Shown: positions 10,407 to 23,337 of the stretch, piece by piece
Numbering within the stretch: position 1 is the stretch's first letter
Layout of the letters: the number at the start of each line of letters is the position of its first letter
Assembly: GCF_904849725.1 (NCBI RefSeq)
Contig: NC_058520.1
Coordinates: forward strand, 318,381,186-318,445,185
Length of the DNA stretch: 64,000 bases
Direction of reading: 5' to 3'
Origin: Hordeum vulgare subsp. vulgare
Taxonomy: Eukaryota > Streptophyta > Magnoliopsida > Poales > Poaceae
The notes under the pieces: model-generated
Databases searched by the model: none
What the model was told of the DNA's origin: nothing
The model's input: only the letters and a program-made list of their open reading frames with translations
Translations under genes and position numbers: made by a program

Positions 10407-13400
10407 TGTGGGGACCCCGACGTACGAGTCGAGATCGCCGAATGAACGTGCTCAGTGATCCCAGAGATCAATGATCACCGAACACACAGAAACTAAATAA
10501 CAAGAGTCTTACATCCATAAATACTGTTTGATACAATAAATGACCATTGTAGTCAAGTCTTACATATATAGGGCCTTGAAGGCCACCACATCAAACTTAA
10601 CCAATAGCGGAGATATTGGTCGAAAGCGTGAACCCATGCCATTAGCCTTAACCTACACGCATTCTGACTCGGAAGCGTCCTAGCTCGCAGGAACGTCGCC
10701 AAGTCACTCCTCACCATTTCCTGTTCTCTCATACTTGGTTAATGAAACAAGAAGTGGCAAGTCAATGAGTACTTCGAATGCACTCGCAAACATCCCATGA
10801 TGTGGAAAAAGGTAATGAAGGAACATGAACTAGCATAAGAATGCAGGTTTTTCTTTAATTGCAGTAACATGGTCAAGTGTAGGTATAATCATGCATCATA
10901 AGGTAGATGGTAATCATAAGAACAGGTTACAGATATCAACATATCTGCTAAGTGATGAACACCTCAGGTTCAACCTATATGCCAAGTCACTTGACTTGAC
11001 AATAACGTCTTTCTCAACCACACACACACACACACACTTGGTTTATGCGAAAACGAATGGGCGTAGTTTAAAACGCACCACCCAACTGTCCTTGACCGTG
11101 GACACAACTATTCGAATAGATTTACACTCTACAGGGGTTGTACGCTGTACCCACGAGATCCGGGAAACTTCCATGTCATCCACGACTCGCGGTATATTAC
11201 ATACCCGAGGTAAGTACCCAATCATTTCCTTTCCCTTGACGACAATAGACAAAGAGTCCACTCAATTGGTACCGAGCCCACATGATGTACGTCTTACGAG
11301 AACAAACTCGAGACCGTACCATCCATGCGGGGACCAAAGGTGTGCCCGGAACACATAAAAACGACATAGTCAACATACCTGGTACGATCTCGTCACAAGA
11401 GTGACCATATCACTCTTGCCACTAGTAATGCAGGCTCTTTGCTAGCACCGACCAAAGTAATCAATAAGGCCCCATCCCATAAAGGGGTATTGTGGTCGCA
11501 CATGTAAGGTTGGGATGGTCGACACATCGTAAGTTCAATCCCATCTCCGAAACCACTCACACAAAACCTTTCTGGTACAACACTTCTTTCTCAAGTGGTC
11601 AGCCAACTCAGCACCATCACCCTCAGGCATTAGTAGCACTCGACAGGGTTTTTGTAAAACCTTTTATTTCATCTTTGTGTTACCATCATCATGCATATGC
11701 TCATCCTATGTGTAGCACTACTACTACTTGTCAACTTTTATCAGTGTGACCCTCATAGATGGTAGGGTCATGCTCAATGCAAGTGCTCCAGAGGAGCTAT
11801 CAGAAACACCCTACCGAGGGGTTACCGACTAATTCATTATCATATGCATCGGAGTAAAGTATTCTACATGGCATGGATAAAAATATTTTCTCGTACATGG
11901 TCAAAGGGATGCTTGCCTTTGCTCACATAAGTCCTCAGGGTCTTCGAGGTCTTCTGGTCCAACTCCGAGTACTCCGTCTACTCCGTCAACTCTCGTCGTA
12001 AACAATCACAGTAAGCCACACATCAAGCAAAAACATAAGTGCTATAAAAGTAGGAGTTTTATTTTTCTTGGACCTCTCTGGTCATAAGAAAAATACCTGA
12101 TACTTTCTATAGGATATTTTGACCATTAGTGATTTTTGAATGGACGAAAGGAGGAATAGGTGATCCTTTAAGAAACCTACAGAAAACGTTCTGCTAAAAA
12201 TGAGTGGAGGCACTCATTTAACAGAGCATGATTTTAGAAATATTTAGGAAGTTGTTTCACTGGATTTGGAGTGGATATGAACATTCTAGGCATTTTCTAA
12301 CATTGGATAAATAGAAAAAAGGAGCTACTTAGTTAATGCAACATAAACATGCCATATAAAAATGTTGACTAATGCTTAAAAAATAGTGCACGATATTAGA
12401 AACTCTGGAAATTGGAATCACTCCATTTGTAGCTGATTTGAATCCTCTAGGATTTTTGTAAGGTGGTGTTTAAAATATTCAAATGTTCATTTGAATATTA
12501 AACACACAGAAAAGTCTTTTGGAAAAATGTGCAATGCACATATCTTGGTAGATCTTGAATTTAGGAACGTGTAAAAATTTGAATCATCAGATTTGGAGTC
12601 CAAATGGATTTCTTGTGGATTATTGTAGTATCAGATAAAAGGAAAAAACAAGACAGTTATACTAGAGGGTGTGACTAAATTGCGTGCAGGGCGCACCGCA
12701 GCTTTTGGCCGGACTAGCTTGGCCTGGCTCGCGGTGGTGCGGGGGACGCAGAAACGCCTTCGGGCTTTACGTCTCCTGTATGGGGAGACGACCAGCAGCT
12801 GTCCCATCTCTACTTAGGGCTGGGACCGGGTGCTGTGCCGCTTACAAGCGGGCCCCGTCGGTCAGGGTCTCATCCTACCTCCCGCTCGCACGCAGGAGAG
12901 GCAGGGGAGGCCGACGTGCTGGAGTTGGCGCCTGCTCCAGCCACCTTCGGTGAAGCCCTGGTCACCGGCGCACTCATGAGCGTGCGCCGCATCTGCCTGG
13001 GGTACTAGCTCCGCCGGGACAGAATCAGGGGAGATGGGCCCCGGCCGAGGCCGTAGGAGCTCGGGCGTGGCAAGGGCGCTCCGGCCAATGGGAGGAGGAA
13101 CGGAGGAGAGGGAGGAGCCCGTGAAGGGTCTCTGGTGCTCGGGGAGGTGCAAGAAGGACATGAGGGAGCCCGGGATAGCTCGGGTTCGAGCGAGCCGAAG
13201 CAAATGCCTCACGGCCATGTGAGGAGGAGGTGAGCTGGGGAGCTCGAAAGGGGGGCCATGGAGGTGCACCGAGGGAGGAGGGAATGAGAGAGGGCAATAA
13301 GGGGCGAGGGGGCGAGGAGATAAGTGATGGAGAGATAGGGTGAGCTCGGGAGTGCCTTGGATGCTCTGGACAGGGCGGCCACGCGCATACCTGCCGCCTT

Positions 13401-15352
13401 TGGCTGCACCCTAGCATCGGGGAGCGATGTTGACGGTCAAGGGAGGCCCTATGGCGCTTTGGGACACACTACCCTTGCTGGACCAGAGCTGCAGCAAGAG
13501 GCCAAGGTGCATAGCACCGTTTGTGCATGCCAGTGGTGTGGTCACCGCACCCACTCATGCCTACAATGGCCTTACAACCAGTCAAAGGTGTCTTTAACCC
13601 AGGACATGCATGCAGGAAGCTGATGGTGGAGTTTGGCCTCGAATGGAGCTGGTTTGAATTGGTTTCGAATGCAACATCAATCTTAGGGCAAGCAATGAGG
13701 GCACTTACTAGAGGGCTAGTGAAACAAACCTTGCCTAGCAGTATTTGGTATGGAAGGACTACACTACTGCCAACCCTCAGCTTAGGGGGATGAGTTTAGC
13801 TAGTAGTAGTAGTTCAAGGCTTCAATGCTGCCAGAAATCAAGTTTCAGATGTCCTGCTCATTTTCCTACATGAGCATGCCATATCATGGTTTGAAATGAT
13901 CCAGTAGCATGCTAATGGGTCTCTGGGAAGAGGTGGGGGCTTTATCTTAAGGAGAAGTATAGCAAGAGGGGTAAAATAGTGTTGCCATGGTAAAAATGAG
14001 GGGTAGATACATGGAGTCACCCCCCGCCAATAATTAACCAGTGGCCATGGCAAGGTTACTGGAGGAAAAAGGGAACCAGGGAAGGTTGTGGTAAAAATTT
14101 AAGCTCAAGGGAAATAGTGGAAGAGGCCAAAGCAGCAACTTTGGTAGATGCACAAAGGGTGTTTGATGGATGGTAGGGCTAACAGATGGACTCCAATTGA
14201 TATGAAAATTAACTAGATCACATAATAGATGAAAATAAGCTTGTCACCAAATTTGGGATTTGGTGGAGAAAGTTTCCAATGTAGACTTGAAAAACCCATG
14301 AAATGGGCAGGAATACATGTCTGCTTATGAAACCATGCAAAACAATTCACACAAATCCACAACTTAGTGTGTGGGCATTATTTGAGCATTAAAAGATGCC
14401 CAAAAAGTTTGGGACCAATTTGAGAAACTTTATAATGTAAAGTTTCCTAAAGTTAGAAATCAAAAGAGAAGGTTTTGAGGGGTTTGGGACACGTTCTTAT
14501 ATTCTCCCTGATGCACCACTTGGTGTGGATGCATTACTGGAGTATCAGAACATGTCCACCCAATTTGAGCACTATTGGAGACACTTGGCAATGTAGAGTT
14601 ACTAAAATTTGGATCTAGACAGATATGGTTTTAGAATAAAGAAGTGAATCGAATTAACTTGGATTCAGATGAAACTTGGCAAGATCATCACATATATCAT
14701 ATGTGACATCCTAGAATTTTACTAGAATTTATTGAGAATATTTCCTATAGAAATATACCGAAAGCTTGAAATAGGCAGGAAGGGTTTTGCCTAATATTTC
14801 GAACATTACCATGTGTTGAAACTCTTATATATGAAATATATATATCCACTGAGTTTCCCTAAATTTCCTCAAATATTTTGAAAGCAATAAAAATAACTTT
14901 CCTTTATAAGGGACCATTTCTGGCCTCACAGAAATGTATTTAAATAAAATAGTAAAGTAACTTTTAAAATAATAATATTGTGGTTTTTTGAAGTAATTTT
15001 GATATTGGGTTTTAAATAAAACATTTGGTGCAAAATAACTTCCCTAATTTGAGGACTTGTAGTACAAATCCCAACTCACGGGTTTTTGAAAGCTTAAATC
15101 AAGGAAATGCTTTTCGGTGAAAATAATGTTTGGTAAAATAATTGGTGGTCCTATACACATGGCATGATCATTAGGCAAGATTTTGGGTCTGGAGACTGAG
15201 TCTAGAGTGTAGCCGAACATTGGGATTAAATAGAAACAAACAAGCAAGCAACAGTCCTATCAAGCATCACGATCAGTTATAAAATTTTTAATTGGTCCTC
15301 ATTTTTTAAGAACAGTTAATTTAGTCAGAAGAGTCAAACATAGGGTGTGACA
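10407..15352 (-). repeat. 3' LTR of element W (4946 bp)
   Basis: It starts tgtggggaccccgac and ends gggtgtgaca on the plus strand, a TG...CA pair when read either way. It is homologous to the LTRs of V in reverse: compare the V LTR end near 23150-23201 with 10407-10510. It includes a CA microsatellite at about 11021-11038, a GC-rich block at 12660-13450, and AT-rich flanks. The many ORFs inside, for example in the GC-rich block, are not supported as genes. Comparison with the first 335 bp of the other W LTR (from 62747) shows about 28 differences by eye. Confidence 0.88.
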
Positions 15353-15369
15353 GACCTTATCCCCTTAAG
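15353..15369 (-). other. Polypurine tract of element W
   Basis: The plus strand reads gaccttatccccttaag, so the minus strand is a purine-rich tract directly upstream of the 3' LTR, where plus-strand DNA synthesis would be primed. The same arrangement is seen in V at 28951-28967. Confidence 0.75.
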
Positions 15370-15955
15370 AAAATCTCGTCCTCGAGATTTCTAGGCTAGG
15401 TATTGGAGAGATATTGAATTTTAAGTTCGAGGCAGTCTTCACATCCCCATGTTGTTGTTGTGGGTCTTGAGGTGCTTGATGATACAGCTTTGAATGCTCC
15501 GCACGTCCTTGCCTGACCGTGAGCGCGTTCAGGGAATAAGCAAGAGTTGACTAAAGATCAAGGGCTTGGTGCACTAAGTTCTCGCAAGTGTCTAACTTGC
15601 ATGTGTATCCCAAGGTCGGAATACATGGCAAGGTAACATGTCTGGGTTGGGTCTCGTCCATGAGTCTAAGCTCAGAGACTTAGTGTTTAGAACAGGTTCT
15701 ACCATCTCAGAAGGTTCGTGAGGGGTCCTCGATGAGCTGGCTAACCAAGACTACAGACCAGTCATCCACTCCCAAGGTCTGCTGCTCGGCAAGCGGGTGA
15801 TTCACCTTTAACAGGTTTTCGCCATGATCTAATTAGGACTATCGTCCAAAGGCTTGATCGGCTTGAATCGTCGAGTCTTCTAGATATCCTTGATTTAGTC
15901 GGTGCTGGATCGGTGGTTGACTTCTACTGCTTCTTCTTCATCGTCATGGTTTCCC
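15353..15955 (-). other. W interior, 3' portion, non-coding
   Basis: The stretch beside the LTR (aaatctcgaggacgagattt in element sense) matches the end of the V polyprotein region. Upstream of that the similarity to V stops, and no chromodomain is present. The segment ends at the solo-LTR target site TTCCC (15951-15955). Confidence 0.65.
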
Positions 15956-17764
15956 TGTTGGAAATATGCCCTAGAGGCAATAATAAATTAGTTATTATTA
16001 TATTTCTTAGTTCATGATAATCGTTTATTATCCATGCTATAATTGTATTGATTGGAAACACAATACTTGTGTGGATACATAGACAAAACACTGTCCCTAG
16101 TAAGCCTCTAGTTGACTAGCTCGTTGATCAAAGACGGTCAAGGTTTCCTGGCCATAGGAAAGTGTTGTCACTTGATAACGGGATCACATCATTAGGAGAA
16201 TCATGTGATGGACTAGACCCAAATTAATAGACGTAGCATGTTGATCGTGTCATTTTGTTGCTACTGTTTTCTGCATGTCAAGTATTTGTTCCTATGACCA
16301 TGAGATCATATAACTCACGGACACCGGAGGAATACTTTGCGTGTATCAAACGTCGCAACGTAACTGGGTGACTATAAAGATGCTCTACAGGTATCTCCGA
16401 AGGTGTTCGTTGAGTTAGTATGGATCGAGACTGGGATTTGTCACTCCGTGTAACGGAGAGGTATCTCGGGGCCCACTCGGTAATACAACATCACACACAA
16501 GCCTTCCAAGCAATGTGACTTAGTGTAAGTTACGGGATCTTGTATTACGGAATGAGTAAAGAGACTTGCCGGTAAACGAGATTGAAATAGGTATGCGGAT
16601 GCTGACGATCGAATCTCGGGCAAGTAACATACCGAAGGACAAAGGGAATGACATACGGGATTATCTGAATCCTTGGCACTGAGGTTCAAATGATAAGATC
16701 TTCGTAGAATATGAGGGATCCAATATGGGCATCCAGGTCCCGCTATTGGATATTGACCGAGGAGTCTCTCGGGTCATGTCTACATAGTTCTCGAACCCGC
16801 AGGATCTGCACACTTAAAGTTCGACGTTGTTTTATGCGTATTTGAGTTATATGGTTGGTTACCGAATGTTGTTAGGAGTCCCGGATGAGATCACGGACGT
16901 CACGAGGGTTTCCGGAATGGTCCGGAAATGAAGATTGATATATAGGATGACCTCATTTGATTACCGGAAGGTTTTCGGAGTTACCGGGAATGTACCGGGA
17001 ATGACGAATGGGTTCCGGGAGTTCACCGGGGGGAAACCCACCCCGGGGAAGCCCACAGGCATTGGGGGTGCCGCACCAGCCCTTAGTGGGCTGGTGGGAC
17101 AGCCCAAAAGAGCCCTATGCGCATTGGAAGAAAAATCAAAGAGAAAAAAAAAGAAGGAGGTGGCAAAGGGAAGAAGGACTCCACCTTCCAAACCAAGTAG
17201 AATTCGGTTTGGGGGGGAGACCTTCCCCCTTGGTTCGGCCGACCCCCTTGGGAGTCCTTGGACCCCAAGGCAAGTCTCCCCCTCCTCCTCCTATATATAG
17301 TGGGGTTTTAGGGCTGATTTGAGACAACTTTGCCACGGCAGCGCGACCACATATCTCCACGGTTTTACCTCTAGATCGCGTTTCTGCGGAGCTCGGGCGG
17401 AGCCCTGCTGAGACAAGATCATCACCAACCTCCGGAGCGCCGTCACGCTGCCGGAGAACTCTTCTACCTCTCCGTCTCTCATGCTGGATCAAGAAGGCTG
17501 AGATCATCGTCGAGTTGTACGTGTGCTGAACGCGGAGGTGCCGTCCATTCGGCACTAGATCGTGGGACTGATCGCGGGACGGTTCGCGGGGCGGATCGAG
17601 GGACGTGAGGACGTTCCACTACATCAACCGCGTTCACTAACGCTTCTGCTGTACAGTCTACAAGGGTACATAGATCACACATCCCCTCTCGTAGATGGAC
17701 ATCACCATGATAGGTCTTCGTGCGCGTAGGAAATTTTTTGTTTCCCATGCGACGTTCCCCAACA
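15956..17764 (+). mobile_element. Solo LTR of Angela/WIS/BARE-1-type Copia element
   Basis: It begins TGTTGGAAATATGCCCTAGA, the hallmark start of the Angela/WIS/BARE-1 LTR, and ends ttccccaaca, for 1809 bp in total, the usual length for this group. It is flanked by a perfect 5-bp duplication TTCCC (15951-15955 and 17765-17769). There is no interior sequence and no second LTR, so it is the product of LTR-LTR recombination. A TATATATA promoter box is at 17292-17299. ORFs within it (for example 16935-17300 or 17136-17555) are chance frames. Confidence 0.95.
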
Positions 17765-17769
17765 TTCCC

Positions 17770-19085
17770 AACCGTGCTGGTTCTTCGTCTTGTCTTGGGT
17801 AGGATAGACTTATGCTGCCTTGAGGTTGCTTCAAGAATCCCATCCTCTTGATATAACACCTTATTCCCGAGAGACATATCGATCGGTGTTCCTAGGGCTC
17901 TTCCAAACAGGACTAAAGTGTTCCTCCTCTTGTTGGGTGGATAAGTATGGCATCCATGAGGATAACAACATACTTCCCCAAGAATCACATAAGCACAGTG
18001 CTCATGAGACAGGTGATGAGAACGGGAACTTGCTACGGGTGGTCACTGGCCGAGTGGTTTGTGGTCCAACATGATCTAGTCCTTCATGCCCATATTCGTC
18101 ATAGACATGATGGGTGGTGGTCGGGCGGAGTACTGGTCATTTTCCAACAACTTACACCCATTTCCTATGGTCATAATCCGATCACCTTATGGCTCGGTGA
18201 AGCTTTGGGGTTTCAAGGAACTTAGGACGCGAGTGAACATCTATCATCTTATCCTAAGCACATTTCTTAGATGCCAATAGTCTGGCCTCTATCAACGATC
18301 AATATCACCCTATATCATTGAAAATAAGATCTCACACCAGTTAACTCCACATCAGTGAGGCTAGTCAACTCCAGGGTGTGAGGGAAGACCTTAACCTAGA
18401 TCCCATAGGTATATTATAACTATGTTACACATGCACCCCTACGTAAAAATCCTTGGGAGAGCATACAAGCTTCTATGCTTGAATTAAAACACCACAAATC
18501 CAAGTGCTTAGCTAGATCACCTGATGGAAAGGGTACTTCATTCCTATATTAAGGAAACACGTAGTATATCAATCCAAGGTCTTGTTTCCTTCCTATGAAT
18601 CCAATCAAGTGGTTCGTCATTCCACCAATATTCACATGACCCATTGCTCCTACAAATCTAGTATTGATGGGATTCTACATAATCACTTAGAGTCCTCATA
18701 ATTCACATATTATTGCAATAATTACGTCACAATATATCCACCAACTTTCAATATCATGGCCAACTAATCTCTGAAGCCGGCTTATATAGGGTCCTAAATC
18801 AATCCGACAACTCCGATACTTCTACTCATTATCCACCGAGAGACATGGTATCATGATCGAGATCATCAGGCTAAATCTAATTTACTCTGAACCATTTGGC
18901 CTCATTCATCATCGATAGTCCAAGTCATGATAATCAAACCATGACTATTAATCGACAAACCCAATTTATTGTATCACCAAGATTTTAGCTCAGGATCATA
19001 ATTGTCATACTGAATCCAAACATACTCCAGGAATACGTAGGTTGTGTTACTATATCAACTTGTTCTACCAAGTTCACCTACCTGC
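17770..19085 (-). other. W interior, middle portion, no gene recognised
   Basis: This continues W after the solo LTR and runs to the V target site CCTGC (19081-19085). All frames are short and interrupted. Nothing resembling a retroelement protein was found. Confidence 0.6.
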
Positions 19086-22000
19086 TGTCACACCCTGTTT
19101 TTCCTATCACTTGTATGTGTTGTAAAATTCTGAGCTTGTTAAAACTTTTTCAAAACTAATGTTGTGAGTGCCATGATTGGCATTGTATGCTTGTATGCTT
19201 GATCATGTGAGGATTTAAAACCCTAAATTCCTTGGTATTCTACAGATTTCCAAAAACCTTTGCTCATTGCTGACCAAAGTAAAACCACCTTGAGTTGCAC
19301 TACATGTGCTTGATAGCAAGCAGTGCTTCTACTCAAATTTGGTGGTCTCATTTTTACCTATCTTTATATTTCAAAACCACAAAAATAATTATTTTTTTGA
19401 TTATTTTCCTAATTAAATAACCTATCCATTTCTAATATCAGAATTGGTATTCCAACATGGAAAAATAATTTTTTGCTTTGGAAAAATCTGATTAAATTTA
19501 GAGATGATCAGAATTACATATATTTTCAACGCATAGGATTTTAAACCCCATTTTATATTATATTTATTGATTAAAACTATATAAGCTCTTTTTGTTTGTT
19601 TTGGCATTTTGAAATATTTCCAAAGGAAATATTCTTAATAAATTCCTAGAAAATTCCAGTGCTATCCCTAAGCCTTGTTTGGTGTCCACATAAAGTTTCA
19701 CCTTGATCAAAGGTGGATAAGGACCCCAAATATCCAAAAAACCCTGTCTGTCCAGAATCAAGTTAGAGCAACTCTACATAGCAAACTTTGTCCAATGAGG
19801 CTAAAACTTTGCAGGAGTGCCTAATACCTCAAATGAGGGCTCCACACCAAAAATGGGATTTGTGGGACTTAGTTTGCCCACAGTCCCTTTAGAAGGAACA
19901 AATCTGGTCATATTGGAGTGTTTTCAAGTTTACAAAGCTAAACTTGTCCTTTGGAGCTCAAATTTGGTGGAACTCCATGGTTTACCACCAAAACCAAACC
20001 TGTTAAGTCTCACCACCAGTGATGGGGTGCAACCCCCTAAACCCACTGTCGAACACCTTCTGACAGATAGGAAAAAGCCACCTTAGCCATAGCTAAACCA
20101 AACTCCTTTGCTTCAAACTCTTAGATTAAGTAGCCATCACATGTATCTAACCGCAGTGAACTGGCCCCTCACTAGTTCAAAGTGGAAAGGCCAAAAACCC
20201 CAATTTAGACCTCAGTTCATAACTGACAACACCAGTATTTCTTGCCTCCTTTGACCATCCGAAGCTCCCACTAAAACCAAACGGCTAGCCACACCCCCAG
20301 CAAATGCCACGCCTTGCTAGACACGTCCAAAGTGCCTCAGAGCGCACCAGCATGCCGTGGCATGCCAAAACTGTGCTCTGGCGCGCTATAGGAGTCACCG
20401 AGGTGGGGGCGACGCCCTCGGCGAGTTGGAGCCTCCCTCTGTGTCGGGCAAGCCTCAGGGCCCCTCCTCTCTCGCGCTAGAGCTCCCGCGACGCATGCCC
20501 GCGCGCTCTAGAACCAGCCAAGATTGCGCGGCCATGAATGCACGACTCTCCTATCTCTCTCTCTGCAGCAAATGGTTCGGGCGGTCCAATACCACGTCCT
20601 GAGACCGTGGTTTCAACCCCAACCTCTCTCTGCACCCCCATGCACGCCACGGTGCGTCACCGGCACTCCCGAATCTGCTCACCGTTGCGGGCCTATAAAT
20701 AGCCCTCCCCCTCGCTCTAGCAGCCCTCAGATAACTTCGCCACGATCACTAGTAGCAGGAAGCTTTCCCCCTCAGATAGCTCCAGCAGCAGCTCAGGCCC
20801 CTCCGCCTCGGAGCTCCGGTCGATCTCCGGCTACATGACGGCTCCTGCGCCACTCGACCCACGAAACTGACCCCCTTGATCCCAGGAAGCTTTCCCCCAA
20901 CTTGCCCGAGCTTTTCCGTGTCTCTAGCCACCCCCTCGACCACCTCCCGAAACTCCTTCGCCACGGCCTCCTCATCGCCGGCGAACCCCTGCCTCCCCGT
21001 CGTTGTTTCAACCACCAGCAGGTAGGCGACGGTTAGGCAAACCCGTTCCCGTGTTCGTTGGAGCATGAGCGCGTCGGCAACTTCCTCGGCGTCCTCCTCC
21101 TCCTCTCTGGCCGGAGGTAGGAGACGACCCCGACAAGTGTGTCCCACCTGTCGGTGGCCCAGCCTCCTCCCCCGCGCTGGCATCGGCCACTGAACGCAGG
21201 GCCCCGCGCATCAGGTTCAAACCTGACGGCGCGCGTGCCTAGGCAGGCTGTCGGCTGGCCATGGGCCAACCCAGCTCGGGGCCGAGCCAGGCCAGGAGCT
21301 AGTCGGTTTTTCTTTTATTTTTAAACCCTAGTTTCTAAGATTTTTATAAAAACATTTAACCATTGTGAAAATATAATTCTCCCTTTGTTATTCTTCTAAA
21401 AATGTGTAGTATTTAATGATATGCTTAGGTGAATTTTTCCAGCAACTGTTCTATTTTATATTAATAAAAAGGACTAAAATGGAATAGTTTTGCTTCTGCT
21501 TGGTTGTTTTCAAAAATATTCCTTCAAAGAAAACTAAGGAAAATATTTTTTAAATGTATCTTAGATTTATCAGAAATAGGGAACATTTTTCATATGACTT
21601 TCTGGACTGTTTATTTGTGAGCTATTTCTTATTTATTATTTTATCGACGATAGAAAATCCGTGTGACGAGGGAATCGGAGCGGAAGACCTCGAAGACCCC
21701 GGATACTTAGCTGACCAAGGCAAGCAGCCCTTTGACCATGACTGAGCATATGTTACTTTGCATGTTAAATAGCAAGTATTCCCGTTGCATATGATCATAA
21801 CTGCCGGTAATCATTTGATATGATTTTACCGAAGGCTCCCCCGGAGCACATGCATTGAGCTTGACCCTACCCCTTGAGGGTCATGCTAATACCATGTTGA
21901 CAAGTAAAGATAGCAGTAGTATTATCATAAGCATGATGTTGTCACAAAGCAAGAGTTTATGAAAACCCCGTCGGGTGCCACTAATGCCGGAGGGTGATGA

Positions 22001-23201
22001 TGAGTTAGGTGGTCACTTTCGTTTAAGTGATGCACCCGGTATTTGTGTGAGTAAGGTTTCGGAAATGGGATTAGATTTATGATGTGTCGACCGTCCCAAC
22101 CTTACCACTACGACCACGTTACCCCTTATGGGATGGGGCTATGTTAATTACTCTGGTCGGTGCTAGCAAAGAGCCACGTTACTAGTGGCGGGAGTGATGT
22201 GTGGTCACTCTCGTGATGGGGTCGTGTCTGGTAGGACGACTATGCCATTTTTATGAGTTCCAGTGACAACGTTGGTCCCCGCATGGTTGGTACTGTCCAG
22301 AGTTGGTGCTCGTAAGACGTACAACATGTGGGCTGGGTACCAATCGAATGGACCTGTTTGTCTAGTATCGTCACGGGAAAGGCATTGATTGGGTACTTAC
22401 CTCGGGTATGTGATATACCACAAGTCGTGTATGACATGGAAGTTTCCCGGATCTCATGGGTCCAGTGTACTACCTCTGCAGAGTGTAAACTATTCGAATA
22501 GCCGTGTCCACGGTCAAGGACAGTTGGGAAATCCTGCTTAAACTACGTCCTTATATTTCTGAATAAACCAAGTGTGCGTGAGTGTGTGTGTGTGTGTGTG
22601 ATGAGAAAGGTGTTGCTATGATAGCAACAATATGACCAAGTTTGGTGACTTGGCATATAGGGTGAACCCTGATGGTTCAGCCCTCGGCAGATATATTGAT
22701 ATCTGTAACCTGTTCTTCAAGAGTAATTCTTTAACTTGATGCATATTCATGATCATTCTACCCAGATGAGTGACACTAGTAATGCATCATATTGTTATCC
22801 TTCACTTTCGTTGATTATATCGTGGGCTGTTTGCGAGTACATTCAAAGTACTCATTGGCTTGCCACTGGTTATGTTATTGACCAGACATGGAAGGACCGG
22901 AGTTTAGAGACGAGTACGTCTTCAGAGACACCCGTGCGAACTAGGACGCTTCCGAGTCAGAATGCCTGTCGGTCTAGGCTTGATGGCATGGGCACCCACT
23001 TAGCCCCTTTGTTTTCCGCTATTAGTGTACACGTGTGATTTGGCCTTAGGCCCTATCTTGTGAACTTGACCCTTTGGTCACGTGTTGTAATAATCTGTAC
23101 TTGGATGTAAGAATCTTTATTCAGTATCTGTGTTCGGTGAGCATTGATCTCTGGGATCACAGAGCACGGCGATTCTCGACTAGTAAGTCAGGGTCCCCAC
23201 A
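19086..23201 (+). repeat. 5' LTR of element V
   Basis: It begins TGTCACACCCTG and ends gggtccccaca, 4116 bp. It contains a promoter-like TATA box (20694-20702), a GC-rich leader and a TG microsatellite near 22580. It differs from the 3' LTR by scattered substitutions and a few block changes, notably just downstream of the TATA box. Confidence 0.93.
20694..20702 (+). promoter_or_regulatory. Candidate TATA box, V 5' LTR
   Basis: TATAAATAG lies in a GC-rich setting (gcgggcc before, ccctcccc after), as expected for a core promoter. The same box is present in the 3' LTR. Confidence 0.65.
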
Positions 23202-23205
23202 GAGC

Positions 23206-23218
23206 TGGTATCAGAGCC
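23206..23218 (+). other. Primer-binding site of element V (initiator tRNA-Met type)
   Basis: TGGTATCAGAGCC begins 4 bases after the 5' LTR end. It is the usual plant tRNA-Met primer complement. Confidence 0.92.
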
Positions 23219-23337
23219 ATCCTTACTATTGGAAGCCTTAGGTAGCATGGGCAATAGCCGAAACAACTAGTGCACATAGATTGACCCGAGAACCGCACCC
23301 ACTAAATATTTCTAACCCTCTCCTCTACACCTTGTAG

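Noticed and set aside
11021..11038. CA/TG microsatellites (also near 22580, 32480 and 63390)
   Set aside because: Simple repeats at the same position of each W/V-type LTR; inherited family feature rather than a separate signal.
12684..13623. Cluster of GC-rich ORFs on both strands in the W LTR
   Set aside because: Same region of the V LTRs has different, broken frames; this is GC-rich LTR leader, not a gene.
16935..17988. ORFs of 100-170 codons in and beside the solo LTR
   Set aside because: They lie in or cross the end of an Angela-type LTR, which is non-coding; the 17479-17988 frame spans an insertion junction.
20749..21183. 144-codon minus-strand ORF in the V 5' LTR
   Set aside because: Antisense of the GC-rich LTR leader; only shortened frames in the 3' LTR copy and no motif.
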